NCBI GenBank assembly: GCA_026645945.1
Contig: JAPKMO010000003.1
Coordinates: forward strand, 1 to 64,000
Length of the DNA: 64,000 nucleotides
Reading direction: 5' to 3'
From: Anaerolineae bacterium
Lineage (GTDB): Bacteria; Chloroflexota; Anaerolineae; Aggregatilineales; Phototrophicaceae
The position numbers were made by a program, and so were the translations under genes. Under the pieces are notes generated by a model, which worked only from the letters and a program-made list of their open reading frames with translations, was not told the origin of the DNA and searched no databases. This document shows, one piece after another, positions 54,780 through 62,822 of this stretch; positions within the stretch are counted from its first letter, which is position 1; each line of letters starts with the position of its first letter.

Positions 54780-55973
54780 TTGAATATCGTGAAGTTTTTA
54801 TCGCGGCACCGGCTGATCGGTGCGGCGATTTTGTCTGTTGTGCTGGCGGCGGGCTGCGGCCCGGCGCCGCTAGGCACCAGTTGGGCCGGCCTGCGCGTCA
54901 TCGGCGAGGAACAGCATATTCTGGTGGCTTTTAACGACCGGCTGGCGCTGGTGGACCCGGTGGATGGAAAAACCGTCAAACTGCGTAACCAGGAAGGCGA
55001 GATTCGCCTAGACGACCAGGGCAATCCGCGCCTGTGGGAAGTTAAGCAGAACGCCAATCAATTTTTTGCCGCGCCGGCGCCGCTGGGCGATGGCCGTCTG
55101 CTGGCCGTGACCTATAACCAGGTTTTGTATACCATTGACCTGCCGACCGCGCGCATCGAAAACGGCAGCGGCACGCCGATTGCCAACCATAACGGCCATA
55201 TCGTCGCCGACCTGCTGGAAGGCGACGGCCTGGTATATGCCGGCCTCAGTTCCAAGAACCTGCTGGCGCTGGATGCCGAAGATTTGAGCGTGGCCTGGAC
55301 GGCACAGACCGAACATGGCATCTGGTCGAGGCCGCTGCTGGTGGATGACGTGCTGTATGCCGCCTCGCTCGACCATTACCTGTATGCCCTGGATGCCCGG
55401 ACGGGCGATCTGCTGTGGAAGCTGGACATCGAAGGGGCAGCGCCGTCTGCGCCTGCATACGCCAATGGCCGCTTGTATATCGGCTCGTTCGCCCGCAAGA
55501 TTTTCGAAATCAGCCGACAGGGGCAAATCCTGAATACCTACGACACGGTTGATTGGGTGTGGGGCGCGCCGGCGGTGGTTGATGGTATACTATACGCGGC
55601 TGATCTGGTAGGCAACGTATACGCGCTGGATACAACCGACGGGCTGCGTGAAATCTGGCGCGTGAAAGCCAGCGAAATGTCCATTCGTCCCACGCCGCTG
55701 GTGGTTGGGGATTACGTCCTGGTGGCGTCCCGCGATCAACGCCTGTACTGGCTCAAGCGCAGTGACGGCAGCATGGTCACGGATAATGAAGGGCGTCCGC
55801 TTTTGCGAGAGATGCAGGGGCCGATCTTTTCGGATATTCTACTGATCGAGCCGAACGAAAAAACAGACATTCCGGGGCCATACGTCATCGTCAGCACGCT
55901 GTCTCCCGGTCAGATATTGGTGGCGTATACGTTGGAACAGGGGCGTTTTCTGTGGACGTATTCGATGCAGTAG
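54780..55973 (+). CDS. PQQ/BamB-like beta-propeller lipoprotein
   Basis: A TTG at 54780 with GAGGAG about 8 bases upstream is preferred. It gives 397 residues with a lipobox (SVVLAAGCGP). Repeated propeller blades follow (about 60-390: DGLVYAGLSSKNLLALDAEDLSVAWT, DVLYAASLDHYLYALDARTGDLLWK, GILYAADLVGNVYALDT). The family folds as a PQQ-type propeller and serves in protein contacts, like BamB. It sits between yidD and yidC, where most bacteria have no such gene, so a link to membrane protein insertion or folding is suggested. Confidence 0.8.
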   Translation: MNIVKFLSRHRLIGAAILSVVLAAGCGPAPLGTSWAGLRVIGEEQHILVAFNDRLALVDPVDGKTVKLRNQEGEIRLDDQGNPRLWEVKQNANQFFAAPAPLGDGRLLAVTYNQVLYTIDLPTARIENGSGTPIANHNGHIVADLLEGDGLVYAGLSSKNLLALDAEDLSVAWTAQTEHGIWSRPLLVDDVLYAASLDHYLYALDARTGDLLWKLDIEGAAPSAPAYANGRLYIGSFARKIFEISRQGQILNTYDTVDWVWGAPAVVDGILYAADLVGNVYALDTTDGLREIWRVKASEMSIRPTPLVVGDYVLVASRDQRLYWLKRSDGSMVTDNEGRPLLREMQGPIFSDILLIEPNEKTDIPGPYVIVSTLSPGQILVAYTLEQGRFLWTYSMQ

Positions 55974-56000
55974 ATCGCCCGGCGATGGGAGCGTAGGTAG

Positions 56001-56894
56001 ATGTGGGATTTAATCCTTAATCCGTTTGTTACCGTCATCACGGTGTTGTACAGCGTTTTTGGCAACGTGGTGGTGGCGATTATCATCTTCACCATCCTGG
56101 TGCGCCTGCTGATGTACCCGCTGAATATCCAGCAGATGCGCTCGTCGAAGGCGATGCAGGCGCTTCAGCCGGAGCTGAAGAAACTCCAGGAAAAGTATAA
56201 AAACGACCGCGAAAAACTGGCGCAGGAGCAGATGGCGCTGTACCGCCAGCACGGCATCAATCCATTGGGCGGCTGCCTGCCGCTGCTCATTCAGTTTCCG
56301 ATCTGGATTGGGCTGTATCAGGCGATCAATCACGCGCTGGCGGCCACGCCGCTGCAATTGATTGACCTGGGTGGGCGTTTTCTGGTCGGCGGCCTTGACC
56401 ATCTCGTGCCGCTGAACAACGTCTGGTTGGGTATGGATTTGACGCAGCCGCCAACGCCGCCAACTAACCCGGTTTTTGCGCTGGCGCTGCCGCTGCTGGT
56501 GCTGGTGACGACCTGGGTGCAGTCCAAGCTGATTACGCCGCCCACCCCGTCCGGCGAAGATGGGCAGCCGAACCAGGCGGCGGCGATGACACAATCCATG
56601 ACGACCATCATGCCGATTATGATGGGCTTTTTCTCGCTGTCGTTTTCGGTCGGCCTCTCGATCTATTTTGTGGTGTCCAACCTGTTTACGATTGCACAGT
56701 ATTCGCTGCAAGGGCAAGCAGATTGGCGGCGGCTGTTGAGATTGAAGAAGCCGGACGGCGAGGGTGCGGATACCGTTGCCGGCACGGCCCGACCGAAAAA
56801 GCCAGCCGACAGCCCGGCCAGGCCGGAGAAAAAGGCCGCCGATAAAACAACGCAGCCGAAGTCGAAGACGCAGCGGGCGAAACCGGCCAAGTGA
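56001..56894 (+). CDS. yidC: YidC/Oxa1 membrane protein insertase
   Basis: The 297-residue protein has the Oxa1 core. The first helix carries the buried arginine (IIIFTILVRLLMYPLNIQQM, Arg about 36). A basic coiled hairpin follows (QALQPELKKLQEKYKNDREKL), then GGCLPLLIQFPIWIGLYQAI and two further helices (LALPLLVLVTTWVQ, MGFFSLSFSVGLSIYFVVSN). It lacks the large periplasmic domain of enterobacterial YidC, as in Gram-positive types, and ends in a Lys/Ala/Pro-rich tail. It inserts proteins into the membrane. Confidence 0.95.
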   Translation: MWDLILNPFVTVITVLYSVFGNVVVAIIIFTILVRLLMYPLNIQQMRSSKAMQALQPELKKLQEKYKNDREKLAQEQMALYRQHGINPLGGCLPLLIQFPIWIGLYQAINHALAATPLQLIDLGGRFLVGGLDHLVPLNNVWLGMDLTQPPTPPTNPVFALALPLLVLVTTWVQSKLITPPTPSGEDGQPNQAAAMTQSMTTIMPIMMGFFSLSFSVGLSIYFVVSNLFTIAQYSLQGQADWRRLLRLKKPDGEGADTVAGTARPKKPADSPARPEKKAADKTTQPKSKTQRAKPAK

Positions 56895-56937
56895 AAGCGC
56901 CGGAGCGCCCGACCGAGAAAATTGAGGTTTTTTACAC

Positions 56938-57747
56938 ATGAGTTCAGAACGTTCCATCGAGATGACCGGCGAGAACGTCGAGGAGGCAATTGCGAAAGGG
57001 CTGGCCGAACTGGGCGCTGCCCCCAGCGATGTCATCGTCGAGGTGCTGGAAGAACCCAGCCGGGGGGTCTTTGGCCTGGGTGCGAGGCCGGCGCGCGTGC
57101 GGTTGAAGACATTCCGCCCGCCCGCCCCACCGCCGGCAGCCGTTCCCGCGCTGGCGCAGCGCCCCCCCGACACCGCCGCCAAACGCGAAATCGAGATCGA
57201 ACATGAAGACGACAGCGACGCGGCTTCGCTGGTCGAAAACATGCGGGAAATCGCCGATGAGCGTCTGCTGGATGAGGATGCGCGGGTGAGCAAAGTGGTA
57301 CTGTCCATTTTGCTTGAGAAGATGGATATTCCCCGCGCCGATGTCATCATCCGGCGCGCCGACACCGCCGCCGATGGCGAGGCGAACCCCTGGCTGCTGG
57401 ATGTGACGGGGCCGAACCTGAGCGTTTTGATTGGCCGCCGGGGGGAAACGCTGGCGGCTTTGCAGTACATCACCCGTTTGATCGCCAGCCGGGAGCTTCA
57501 GCACCGCGCGAATATCGTGGTGGATGTGGGCGGCTACAAGATGAAACGCTCGCGGACATTACGCGATCTGGCGATCCGTATGGCCGACCAGGCTGTACAG
57601 AACAAACGGGTGATTACGTTGGAGCCGATGCCGCCTTACGAGCGTCGAATCATCCATCTGACTCTGCGTGATCGTACTGATGTGCAGACCAAGAGCATCG
57701 GCGAGGGCAGCAGCCGCAAAGTTACCATCATTCCGAAGCCGTCATGA
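56938..57747 (+). CDS. jag: Jag/KhpB RNA-binding protein (KH and R3H domains)
   Basis: The 269-residue protein has a Jag-N domain (about 1-52, SIEMTGENVEEAIAKGLAEL and GVFGLGARPARVRLK), a variable linker, a KH domain (about 115-190, LLDVTGPNLSVLIGRRGETLAALQYI with GRRG loop) and an R3H domain (about 200-265, SRTLRDLAIRMADQAVQNKRVI). It binds RNA and helps control the cell envelope. Its place after yidC is the normal one, and it overlaps the PfkB gene by 4 bases. Confidence 0.93.
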   Translation: MSSERSIEMTGENVEEAIAKGLAELGAAPSDVIVEVLEEPSRGVFGLGARPARVRLKTFRPPAPPPAAVPALAQRPPDTAAKREIEIEHEDDSDAASLVENMREIADERLLDEDARVSKVVLSILLEKMDIPRADVIIRRADTAADGEANPWLLDVTGPNLSVLIGRRGETLAALQYITRLIASRELQHRANIVVDVGGYKMKRSRTLRDLAIRMADQAVQNKRVITLEPMPPYERRIIHLTLRDRTDVQTKSIGEGSSRKVTIIPKPS

Positions 57748-58586
57748 CGCCGGATTACCTGCTGATCGGCCATGTGACGGCAGACCTGACCCCCACCGGG
57801 CGTTTGTTGGGCGGCACAGTGTCTTATGCCGCACGGGTTGTTAAAGCGTTCGGACTGCGGGCCGGCGCGCTGACCAGCGCCGCCGAAAACGAGCCGCTGC
57901 TGGAGCAGCTGCGACCGTTTGTTGATGATCTGGTCGTTCTCCCCGCTGCATCTACCAGCACCTTTGAGAACATTTATGAACCTGGCGGGCGCATCCAGTA
58001 TATTCGCGGGGTGGCCGCGCCGCTTGGGTTTGAGGATATTCCCGCCGCGTGGCGCGCCGCGCCGCTGGTGCATCTTGCGCCGCTGACGGGCGAAGTAGAC
58101 CCGCAGATTGCGCGGCACTTTAAAGATGCGACCGTGATGCTCACCTTGCAGGGATGGCTGCGGCAGTGGGATGGCGCGGGGCGGGTGAACTTTAAACGCT
58201 GGTTTGACCCCGACGTGTTGAGCCATATCAACATGGTGGTGTTCAGCGAGGAGGACATCCGGGAAGCGCCGGAACTGGAAGCCGAGTTCGCCGGGGTGGT
58301 GGAACACCTGTTTGTGACGCGCGCCGAACGCGGCGGCACGTATTACCGGCGCGGCCAGGCGATACCTTATACCACGCCGCAGGTCGAACAGATTCACCCG
58401 ACCGGGGCCGGGGATATTTTTGCGGCGGCTTTGCTTTCCAGCCTGGGGTTTTTGAACCATGATATGCGCCGGGCTGCCCAGGTCGCGGCGCGGCTGGCGG
58501 CGCTTTCGGTGACGCGCGTGGGCTTGGACGGCGCGCCGTCGGTCGAGGAAGTCCGGCAGGCATTGGCCGAGGTTGAGCATGATTGA
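57744..58586 (+). CDS. PfkB-family carbohydrate/nucleoside kinase
   Basis: The 280-residue protein has the ribokinase fold pattern: LGGTVSYAARVVKAFGLRAG at the start and HPTGAGDIFAAALLSSLGF near 213-231, where the Asp of GAGD is the catalytic base. The substrate cannot be told. It overlaps jag by 4 bases (ATGA) and the amidohydrolase by 8, so it is the last link of the yidC transcript. Confidence 0.85.
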   Translation: MTPDYLLIGHVTADLTPTGRLLGGTVSYAARVVKAFGLRAGALTSAAENEPLLEQLRPFVDDLVVLPAASTSTFENIYEPGGRIQYIRGVAAPLGFEDIPAAWRAAPLVHLAPLTGEVDPQIARHFKDATVMLTLQGWLRQWDGAGRVNFKRWFDPDVLSHINMVVFSEEDIREAPELEAEFAGVVEHLFVTRAERGGTYYRRGQAIPYTTPQVEQIHPTGAGDIFAAALLSSLGFLNHDMRRAAQVAARLAALSVTRVGLDGAPSVEEVRQALAEVEHD

Positions 58587-60186
58587 CCGCATCCTGTACA
58601 ACGGCAGTATCATCACGCTGAACGGGCGGCAGCCCCGCGTTTCGGCGCTGGCGATCAGCGGCGAGCGCATCGTGGCCTACGGCAGCGACGACGACGTGAA
58701 GCCGCTGGCGCTTTCCGGCGCGAAGCTGGAAAATCTGGACGGTCGCACCGTGATTCCCGGCCTGGTGGACGCGCATATTCACTGGCAGGGTACAGCGCGG
58801 GCCATGCACGAGGTCAACGTCTTTGAAGTGCCTGACCGCCAGACGGCTGCCGATAGGGTTGCCGAACGCGCGCGGCGCACACCGCCGGGGACGTGGATTA
58901 CCGGGCATGGCTGGTTTCAGGACATCTGGCCGGACAGGGCGTTCCCGACCGCCGCCGACCTGGATGCTGCCGCGCCCAATCATCCGGTGTATCTGCGCGC
59001 CAAAAGCGGCCACGCGGCCTGGGTCAACAGCGCCGCGCTGCGATTGTGCGGCATCACTGCCGGTACGCCCGACCCGGAAGGCGGCCACATCATGCGGGAT
59101 GCGGTAGGGCAGCCCACCGGCGTACTGCTGGAAAACGCGATGCAACTGGTCGCGGGGCAAATTCCCGCGCCGACTGTCGAGCAGCTGGCAGACCAAATGC
59201 AGGCCGCGCAGGTGGCCGCGCTGGCGGCGGGGTTAACCGGCTTCCACGACTTTGACGAACCTTCCTGCCTGGCCGCGCTGCAAATTCTGCGCGAGCGGGG
59301 CAGCCTGCACCAACGCGCCGTGAAAAATATCAACCGGCAGTGGCTGGATGCGGCGCTGGACTCCGGGCTGCGCTGGGGGTTTGGCGACGACTGGCTTCGC
59401 ATCGGCGGGCTGAAGATTTTCGCCGATGGCGCGCTGGGGCCGCGCACGGCCTATATGATCGAACCCTATGAAGGCGAGCCGGAAAATCGCGGCATCGCCA
59501 CGATTGACCTGGAAGAAATGGCCGAACTGGTCAGCCGCGCCAGCGCTGCCGGGCTGCCTTCGACCATTCACGCCATCGGCGACCGGGCGGTGCATGAGGT
59601 GCTGGACGTATACGAAGCGGTGCGCCGAGAAGAGGCGGCGTGGGGCGTCGGCCCGGAGCAGCGCCGCCACCGCATCGAACATGTGCAGCTTATTCACCCC
59701 GACGACGCCGACCGGCTGGCGAAACTGCGCGTGATCGCCTCCATGCAGCCGATTCATGCCACGTCGGATTATATAATGGCCGACCGCTACTGGGGCGCGC
59801 GCGGCCAGTGGAGCTACAACGCCCGGCTGCAAATTGATAAAGGCGCGGTGATAGCCTTCGGCTCGGACTCGCCGGTAGAGGCGTTTGAGCCGCTTAAGGG
59901 CATCCATGCCGCCGTCACGCGCCAGCGGGCGGACGGTTCGCCAGGGCCGGACGGCTGGTATCCGGCGCTGCGGCTGACGGTGGACGAGGCGCTGCGCGGG
60001 TATACGCTTGGCCCGGCCTATGCTGCCGGCCTGGAAGACCGCCTCGGCCAGTTGGCGCCCGGTTTTCTGGCCGATCTGGTGGTGCTTGACCGTGATTTGT
60101 ACACCGTTCCGCCGCCCGAAATCCTCGCCGTTCGCGTCCTGGGGACGATGGTTGGCGGCGCGTGGCGGTTTGGCGGCGTCGAGTAA
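58579..60186 (+). CDS. Amidohydrolase, YtcJ-like (Amidohydro_3) metal-dependent hydrolase
   Basis: The 535-residue protein starts at ATG 58579. It shows VIPGLVDAHIHWQG (about 54-67, the first metal histidines), GAKLENLDGRT before it, KIFADGALGPRTAYM (about 278-292), HAIGDRAVHEVLDVYE and GSDSPVEAF (about 430-438, the conserved metal aspartate). YtcJ-type enzymes hydrolyse amide bonds; the natural substrate is unknown. It is coupled to the kinase gene before it and convergent with the DM13 gene. Confidence 0.87.
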   Translation: MIDRILYNGSIITLNGRQPRVSALAISGERIVAYGSDDDVKPLALSGAKLENLDGRTVIPGLVDAHIHWQGTARAMHEVNVFEVPDRQTAADRVAERARRTPPGTWITGHGWFQDIWPDRAFPTAADLDAAAPNHPVYLRAKSGHAAWVNSAALRLCGITAGTPDPEGGHIMRDAVGQPTGVLLENAMQLVAGQIPAPTVEQLADQMQAAQVAALAAGLTGFHDFDEPSCLAALQILRERGSLHQRAVKNINRQWLDAALDSGLRWGFGDDWLRIGGLKIFADGALGPRTAYMIEPYEGEPENRGIATIDLEEMAELVSRASAAGLPSTIHAIGDRAVHEVLDVYEAVRREEAAWGVGPEQRRHRIEHVQLIHPDDADRLAKLRVIASMQPIHATSDYIMADRYWGARGQWSYNARLQIDKGAVIAFGSDSPVEAFEPLKGIHAAVTRQRADGSPGPDGWYPALRLTVDEALRGYTLGPAYAAGLEDRLGQLAPGFLADLVVLDRDLYTVPPPEILAVRVLGTMVGGAWRFGGVE

Positions 60187-60192
60187 GCTGCC

Positions 60193-60834
60193 CTACCGCA
60201 CCACCAGCGGGGCATTGGCGAACACCGTATCAAACTGCACGCTGTAAATGACCACGCTTTGATAAGCCTCCAGATCAACTTCGGCGGGTATATTGTAGTT
60301 CTGGCTGCCGACGTTGCCCTGTAACAGACCCAGATCAATATAATCGCTGCCGACCTCCGCACCAGTTTTGGGGTTAGCGCGCCGGGACAGAACGGCGTGC
60401 AGATCGGGGCCGTTGGTCACGTTGAACTCATCCAGGCGCAGGATACGCCGGTTGTCGGGAAGCTGGTAGATGATAAACGTCCCGCTCACCTGGCGCAGCG
60501 TGTCCACCGCCGCGAACGTGCCGCGCGCCAGCACGACTTCGGTCGCCATTTCCGGCATGGCCTGTTGGGCTTCGGGAACCACGCGGTCAGGGCCGAAGCG
60601 CGCGCGCAGCATTTGTTCCGCCATCGTGGGGTCGGCTTCGGCCATCGCCCGGTAAGCGGCCTGCTGGTCTGCCGGAAGCTGGCGCAGGGCGGGCAGCAGG
60701 TCGGCGGGCAGCCCTGGAATATTTTCCTCAACTGCTTCCCGGATCAAAAGCGGCTGCCACAGCGGAAAAGCATAAATGGCGATAACGATCAAACCGCCGA
60801 TGCCGATGACCAGCAGGCGGAGGCGATTGCTCAT
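60193..60834 (-). CDS. DM13-domain membrane-anchored protein
   Basis: The start is ATG 60834 with GAGG about 9 bases upstream. The 213-residue protein has one N-terminal helix (RLLVIGIGGLIVIAIYAFPLW) and a DM13 domain in the last 95 residues (RRILRLDEFNVTNGPDLHAVLSRR, LLQGNVGSQNYNIP, YQSVVIYSVQFDTVFANAPLV). DM13 domains are thought to take part in electron transfer. It lies divergent from the thiol peroxidase gene. Confidence 0.8.
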   Translation of the reverse strand: MSNRLRLLVIGIGGLIVIAIYAFPLWQPLLIREAVEENIPGLPADLLPALRQLPADQQAAYRAMAEADPTMAEQMLRARFGPDRVVPEAQQAMPEMATEVVLARGTFAAVDTLRQVSGTFIIYQLPDNRRILRLDEFNVTNGPDLHAVLSRRANPKTGAEVGSDYIDLGLLQGNVGSQNYNIPAEVDLEAYQSVVIYSVQFDTVFANAPLVVR

Positions 60835-60899
60835 AATGCAAACCTCATGCAAACCTCGTGGGTGATGAGTCCATTGTTAGACGGGTTTCAAAGGTCTGT

Positions 60900-60905
60900 T
60901 ATAAT
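60900..60905 (+). promoter_or_regulatory. -10 element of the thiol peroxidase gene
   Basis: A perfect TATAAT lies 63 bases before the chosen start codon. No convincing -35 is present, so an activator may be involved. An 11-base direct repeat (ATGCAAACCTC) is seen at about 60837-60858 in the DM13 leader. Confidence 0.4.
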
Positions 60906-60967
60906 CCATTTCCGCGATTTAATATACCCCCTGACGGCCTAAACATAAACAAGGAGTGATGCTAAGT

Positions 60968-61474
60968 ATGCGTGCCGGTATGCGGATTATGGAAGTGGAA
61001 TACCCGGTTCAGGGCGAGATGCTGGCGATTGGCAGCACTGCGCCGGATTTTGCGCTGACGGCCAACGACTGGACAATCAAAACGCTGGCGGACTACGCCG
61101 GCAAGGTGAAAATCATCAGTGTTGTGCCGTCGCTAGATACGCGCGTGTGTTCGGCGCAGACGCACCGCTTCAACAAGGAAGCCAGCGACCTGGGTGAGTC
61201 GGTGGTAATTTTGACGGTGAGCGCTGATCTGCCTTATGCGCAGCGGCGCTGGTGCGGCGCGGAAGGCGTTGAGCGGGTGGTGACACTTTCTGACCACAAA
61301 ACGATGGCCTTTTCCGATGCTTATGGCGTTCACGTCAGCGATTTACGCATCTGCCAGCGCGCCTGTTTTGTGGTGGATCAAAACAACATCGTGCGGCACG
61401 CTGAATACATCCCGGTGATCGGGAACGAAATCAACTTTGAAGCGGCGCTGGCGAAGGCGCGCGAACTGGTATAA
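60968..61474 (+). CDS. tpx: Thiol peroxidase (atypical 2-Cys peroxiredoxin)
   Basis: An AAGGAG at 60951 is 11 bases before ATG 60968, which is preferred over ATG 60959. The 168-residue protein has the Tpx motif SVVPSLDTRVCSAQ with peroxidatic Cys61 and a resolving Cys96 (RRWCGAEG), close to the spacing of E. coli Tpx. It reduces peroxides with thioredoxin and probably protects against oxidative stress. It stands alone with its own -10. Confidence 0.95.
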   Translation: MRAGMRIMEVEYPVQGEMLAIGSTAPDFALTANDWTIKTLADYAGKVKIISVVPSLDTRVCSAQTHRFNKEASDLGESVVILTVSADLPYAQRRWCGAEGVERVVTLSDHKTMAFSDAYGVHVSDLRICQRACFVVDQNNIVRHAEYIPVIGNEINFEAALAKARELV

Positions 61475-61531
61475 AGCCTTGAACCGCAAGGGCGCAAAAA
61501 ACGCCGGGATTAATTTTTAGGAGAGGACAAC

Positions 61532-62635
61532 ATGACGGATATTCGTCTGGAGCGGCTGGCGAATGTGCTGGTGGATTACTGCTGCGCGGTCAAGCCGGGC
61601 ATGTGGGTGGGTATCCTGGGGGATGTGGTGACGCTGCCTGCGCTGCGCGCCGTTTACCGCGAGGTGCTGCGCTACGGCGGTTATCCGACCCTGTTCATCA
61701 GCGATGAGTGGATGACGCGCACGTTTTTGCGCGAGGCCAACGACGAGCAGATCGCCTGGCTCGACCCTTCGCAGACCCTTTATTACGAAAAGGCCGATAT
61801 TTATATCCGCATCGGCTCCAGTAACAATACGCGGGCGATGACCAACATCAGCCCTCAACGAGTGCAGCAGGTAGCGGCGGCGCGCCGTTACTGGCTGGAT
61901 ACGCGCCTGGCGCGGGCCGCCGAAGGCACGTTCGAGTGGGTCGGCACGTGGTATCCCACCGAGGCCAGCGCCCAGGAAGCCAATATGAGCCTGGAGGAAT
62001 ACGAGGATTTCGTCTACGGCACGATGTTCTGTGACCACGACGACCCGGCGGGCGAGTGGCGCAAGCTGTCCGCCATGCAGCAGCACAAGGTGGACTGGCT
62101 GAAGGGCAAAAAACAGGTTCGGCTGCGCGGGCCGCATATTGATTTGGAGCTTTCAATTGATGGGCGCACGTTTGTCAACAGTGACGGCCACAAAAATATG
62201 CCCAGCGGCGAAATTTTCACCGGGCCGGTGGAAGATTCGGTCAACGGTTGGGTGCGGTTTGATTATCCGAGCATCGTTTCCGGGCGGGCGGTGTCCGGCA
62301 TCGAACTGAAATTCGAGAACGGGAAAGTGGTGCAGGCGAAGGCCGAGGCCAACGACGACCTGCTGCAAGCGCAGTTGAATACCGACGCCGGCGCGCGCTA
62401 CCTGGGCGAGTTCGCCATCGGCACGAACTTCGGCATCAACCGCTTTACCGGCAATATCCTGTTCGATGAAAAAATCGGCGGCACGATTCACATGGCGGTC
62501 GGCAAGGGCTACCCGGAAACCGGCAGCAAAAACGACAGCGCCGTCCACTGGGACATGATCTGCGACATGCGGAACGACAGCACCATCCACGTAGACGGTG
62601 AATTGTTTTACCAGAACGGCGCGTTCGTGGTGTAG
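61532..62635 (+). CDS. M29-family (thermophilic) aminopeptidase
   Basis: The 367-residue protein starts at ATG 61532 with GGAGAGG about 6 bases upstream. It matches peptidase family M29: N-terminal ERLANVLVDYCCAVKPGMWVGI, central HKNMPSGEIFTGPVEDSVNGW (metal glutamate), and C-terminal IGTNFGINRFTGNILFDEKIGGTIHMAVGKGY, NDSAVHWDMICDM with histidine and aspartate ligands. It releases amino acids from peptide N-termini using a two-metal site. The gene is monocistronic. Confidence 0.92.
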   Translation: MTDIRLERLANVLVDYCCAVKPGMWVGILGDVVTLPALRAVYREVLRYGGYPTLFISDEWMTRTFLREANDEQIAWLDPSQTLYYEKADIYIRIGSSNNTRAMTNISPQRVQQVAAARRYWLDTRLARAAEGTFEWVGTWYPTEASAQEANMSLEEYEDFVYGTMFCDHDDPAGEWRKLSAMQQHKVDWLKGKKQVRLRGPHIDLELSIDGRTFVNSDGHKNMPSGEIFTGPVEDSVNGWVRFDYPSIVSGRAVSGIELKFENGKVVQAKAEANDDLLQAQLNTDAGARYLGEFAIGTNFGINRFTGNILFDEKIGGTIHMAVGKGYPETGSKNDSAVHWDMICDMRNDSTIHVDGELFYQNGAFVV

Positions 62636-62640
62636 GAGAA

Positions 62641-62790
62641 AAGCGTAACACAGCGACTCAAAGGCGCAGAGACACAGAGAAAGCCAAATGCAAAGGCGCG
62701 AAGGGGCAAAGACGCAGAGGGTAGGGCAAGGTATCGCCTCGCCCGCTGCCCAGACGCCGCTAAGAGGCGAGACGTGGTATACTGGCGGGC
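62641..62790. repeat. Purine-rich CAAAGGCGCAGAG repeats and GC palindrome
   Basis: Two copies of CAAAGGCGC followed by A/G runs (62659-62680 and 62691-62720) precede an imperfect palindrome starting GTAGGGC at about 62721. A similar piece (GAACCGCAAGGGCGCAAAAAACGCC) is at 61479-61503. TATACT at 62778 may be the -10 of the next gene. Confidence 0.55.
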
Positions 62791-62822
62791 AGCGCCTAAC
62801 CGACTCTTACGGAAGTGAATCA

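Noticed and set aside
60837..60858. 11-base direct repeat ATGCAAACCTC as an operator
   Set aside because: It most likely is a local duplication around the ribosome site of the DM13 gene; there is no dyad or second locus.
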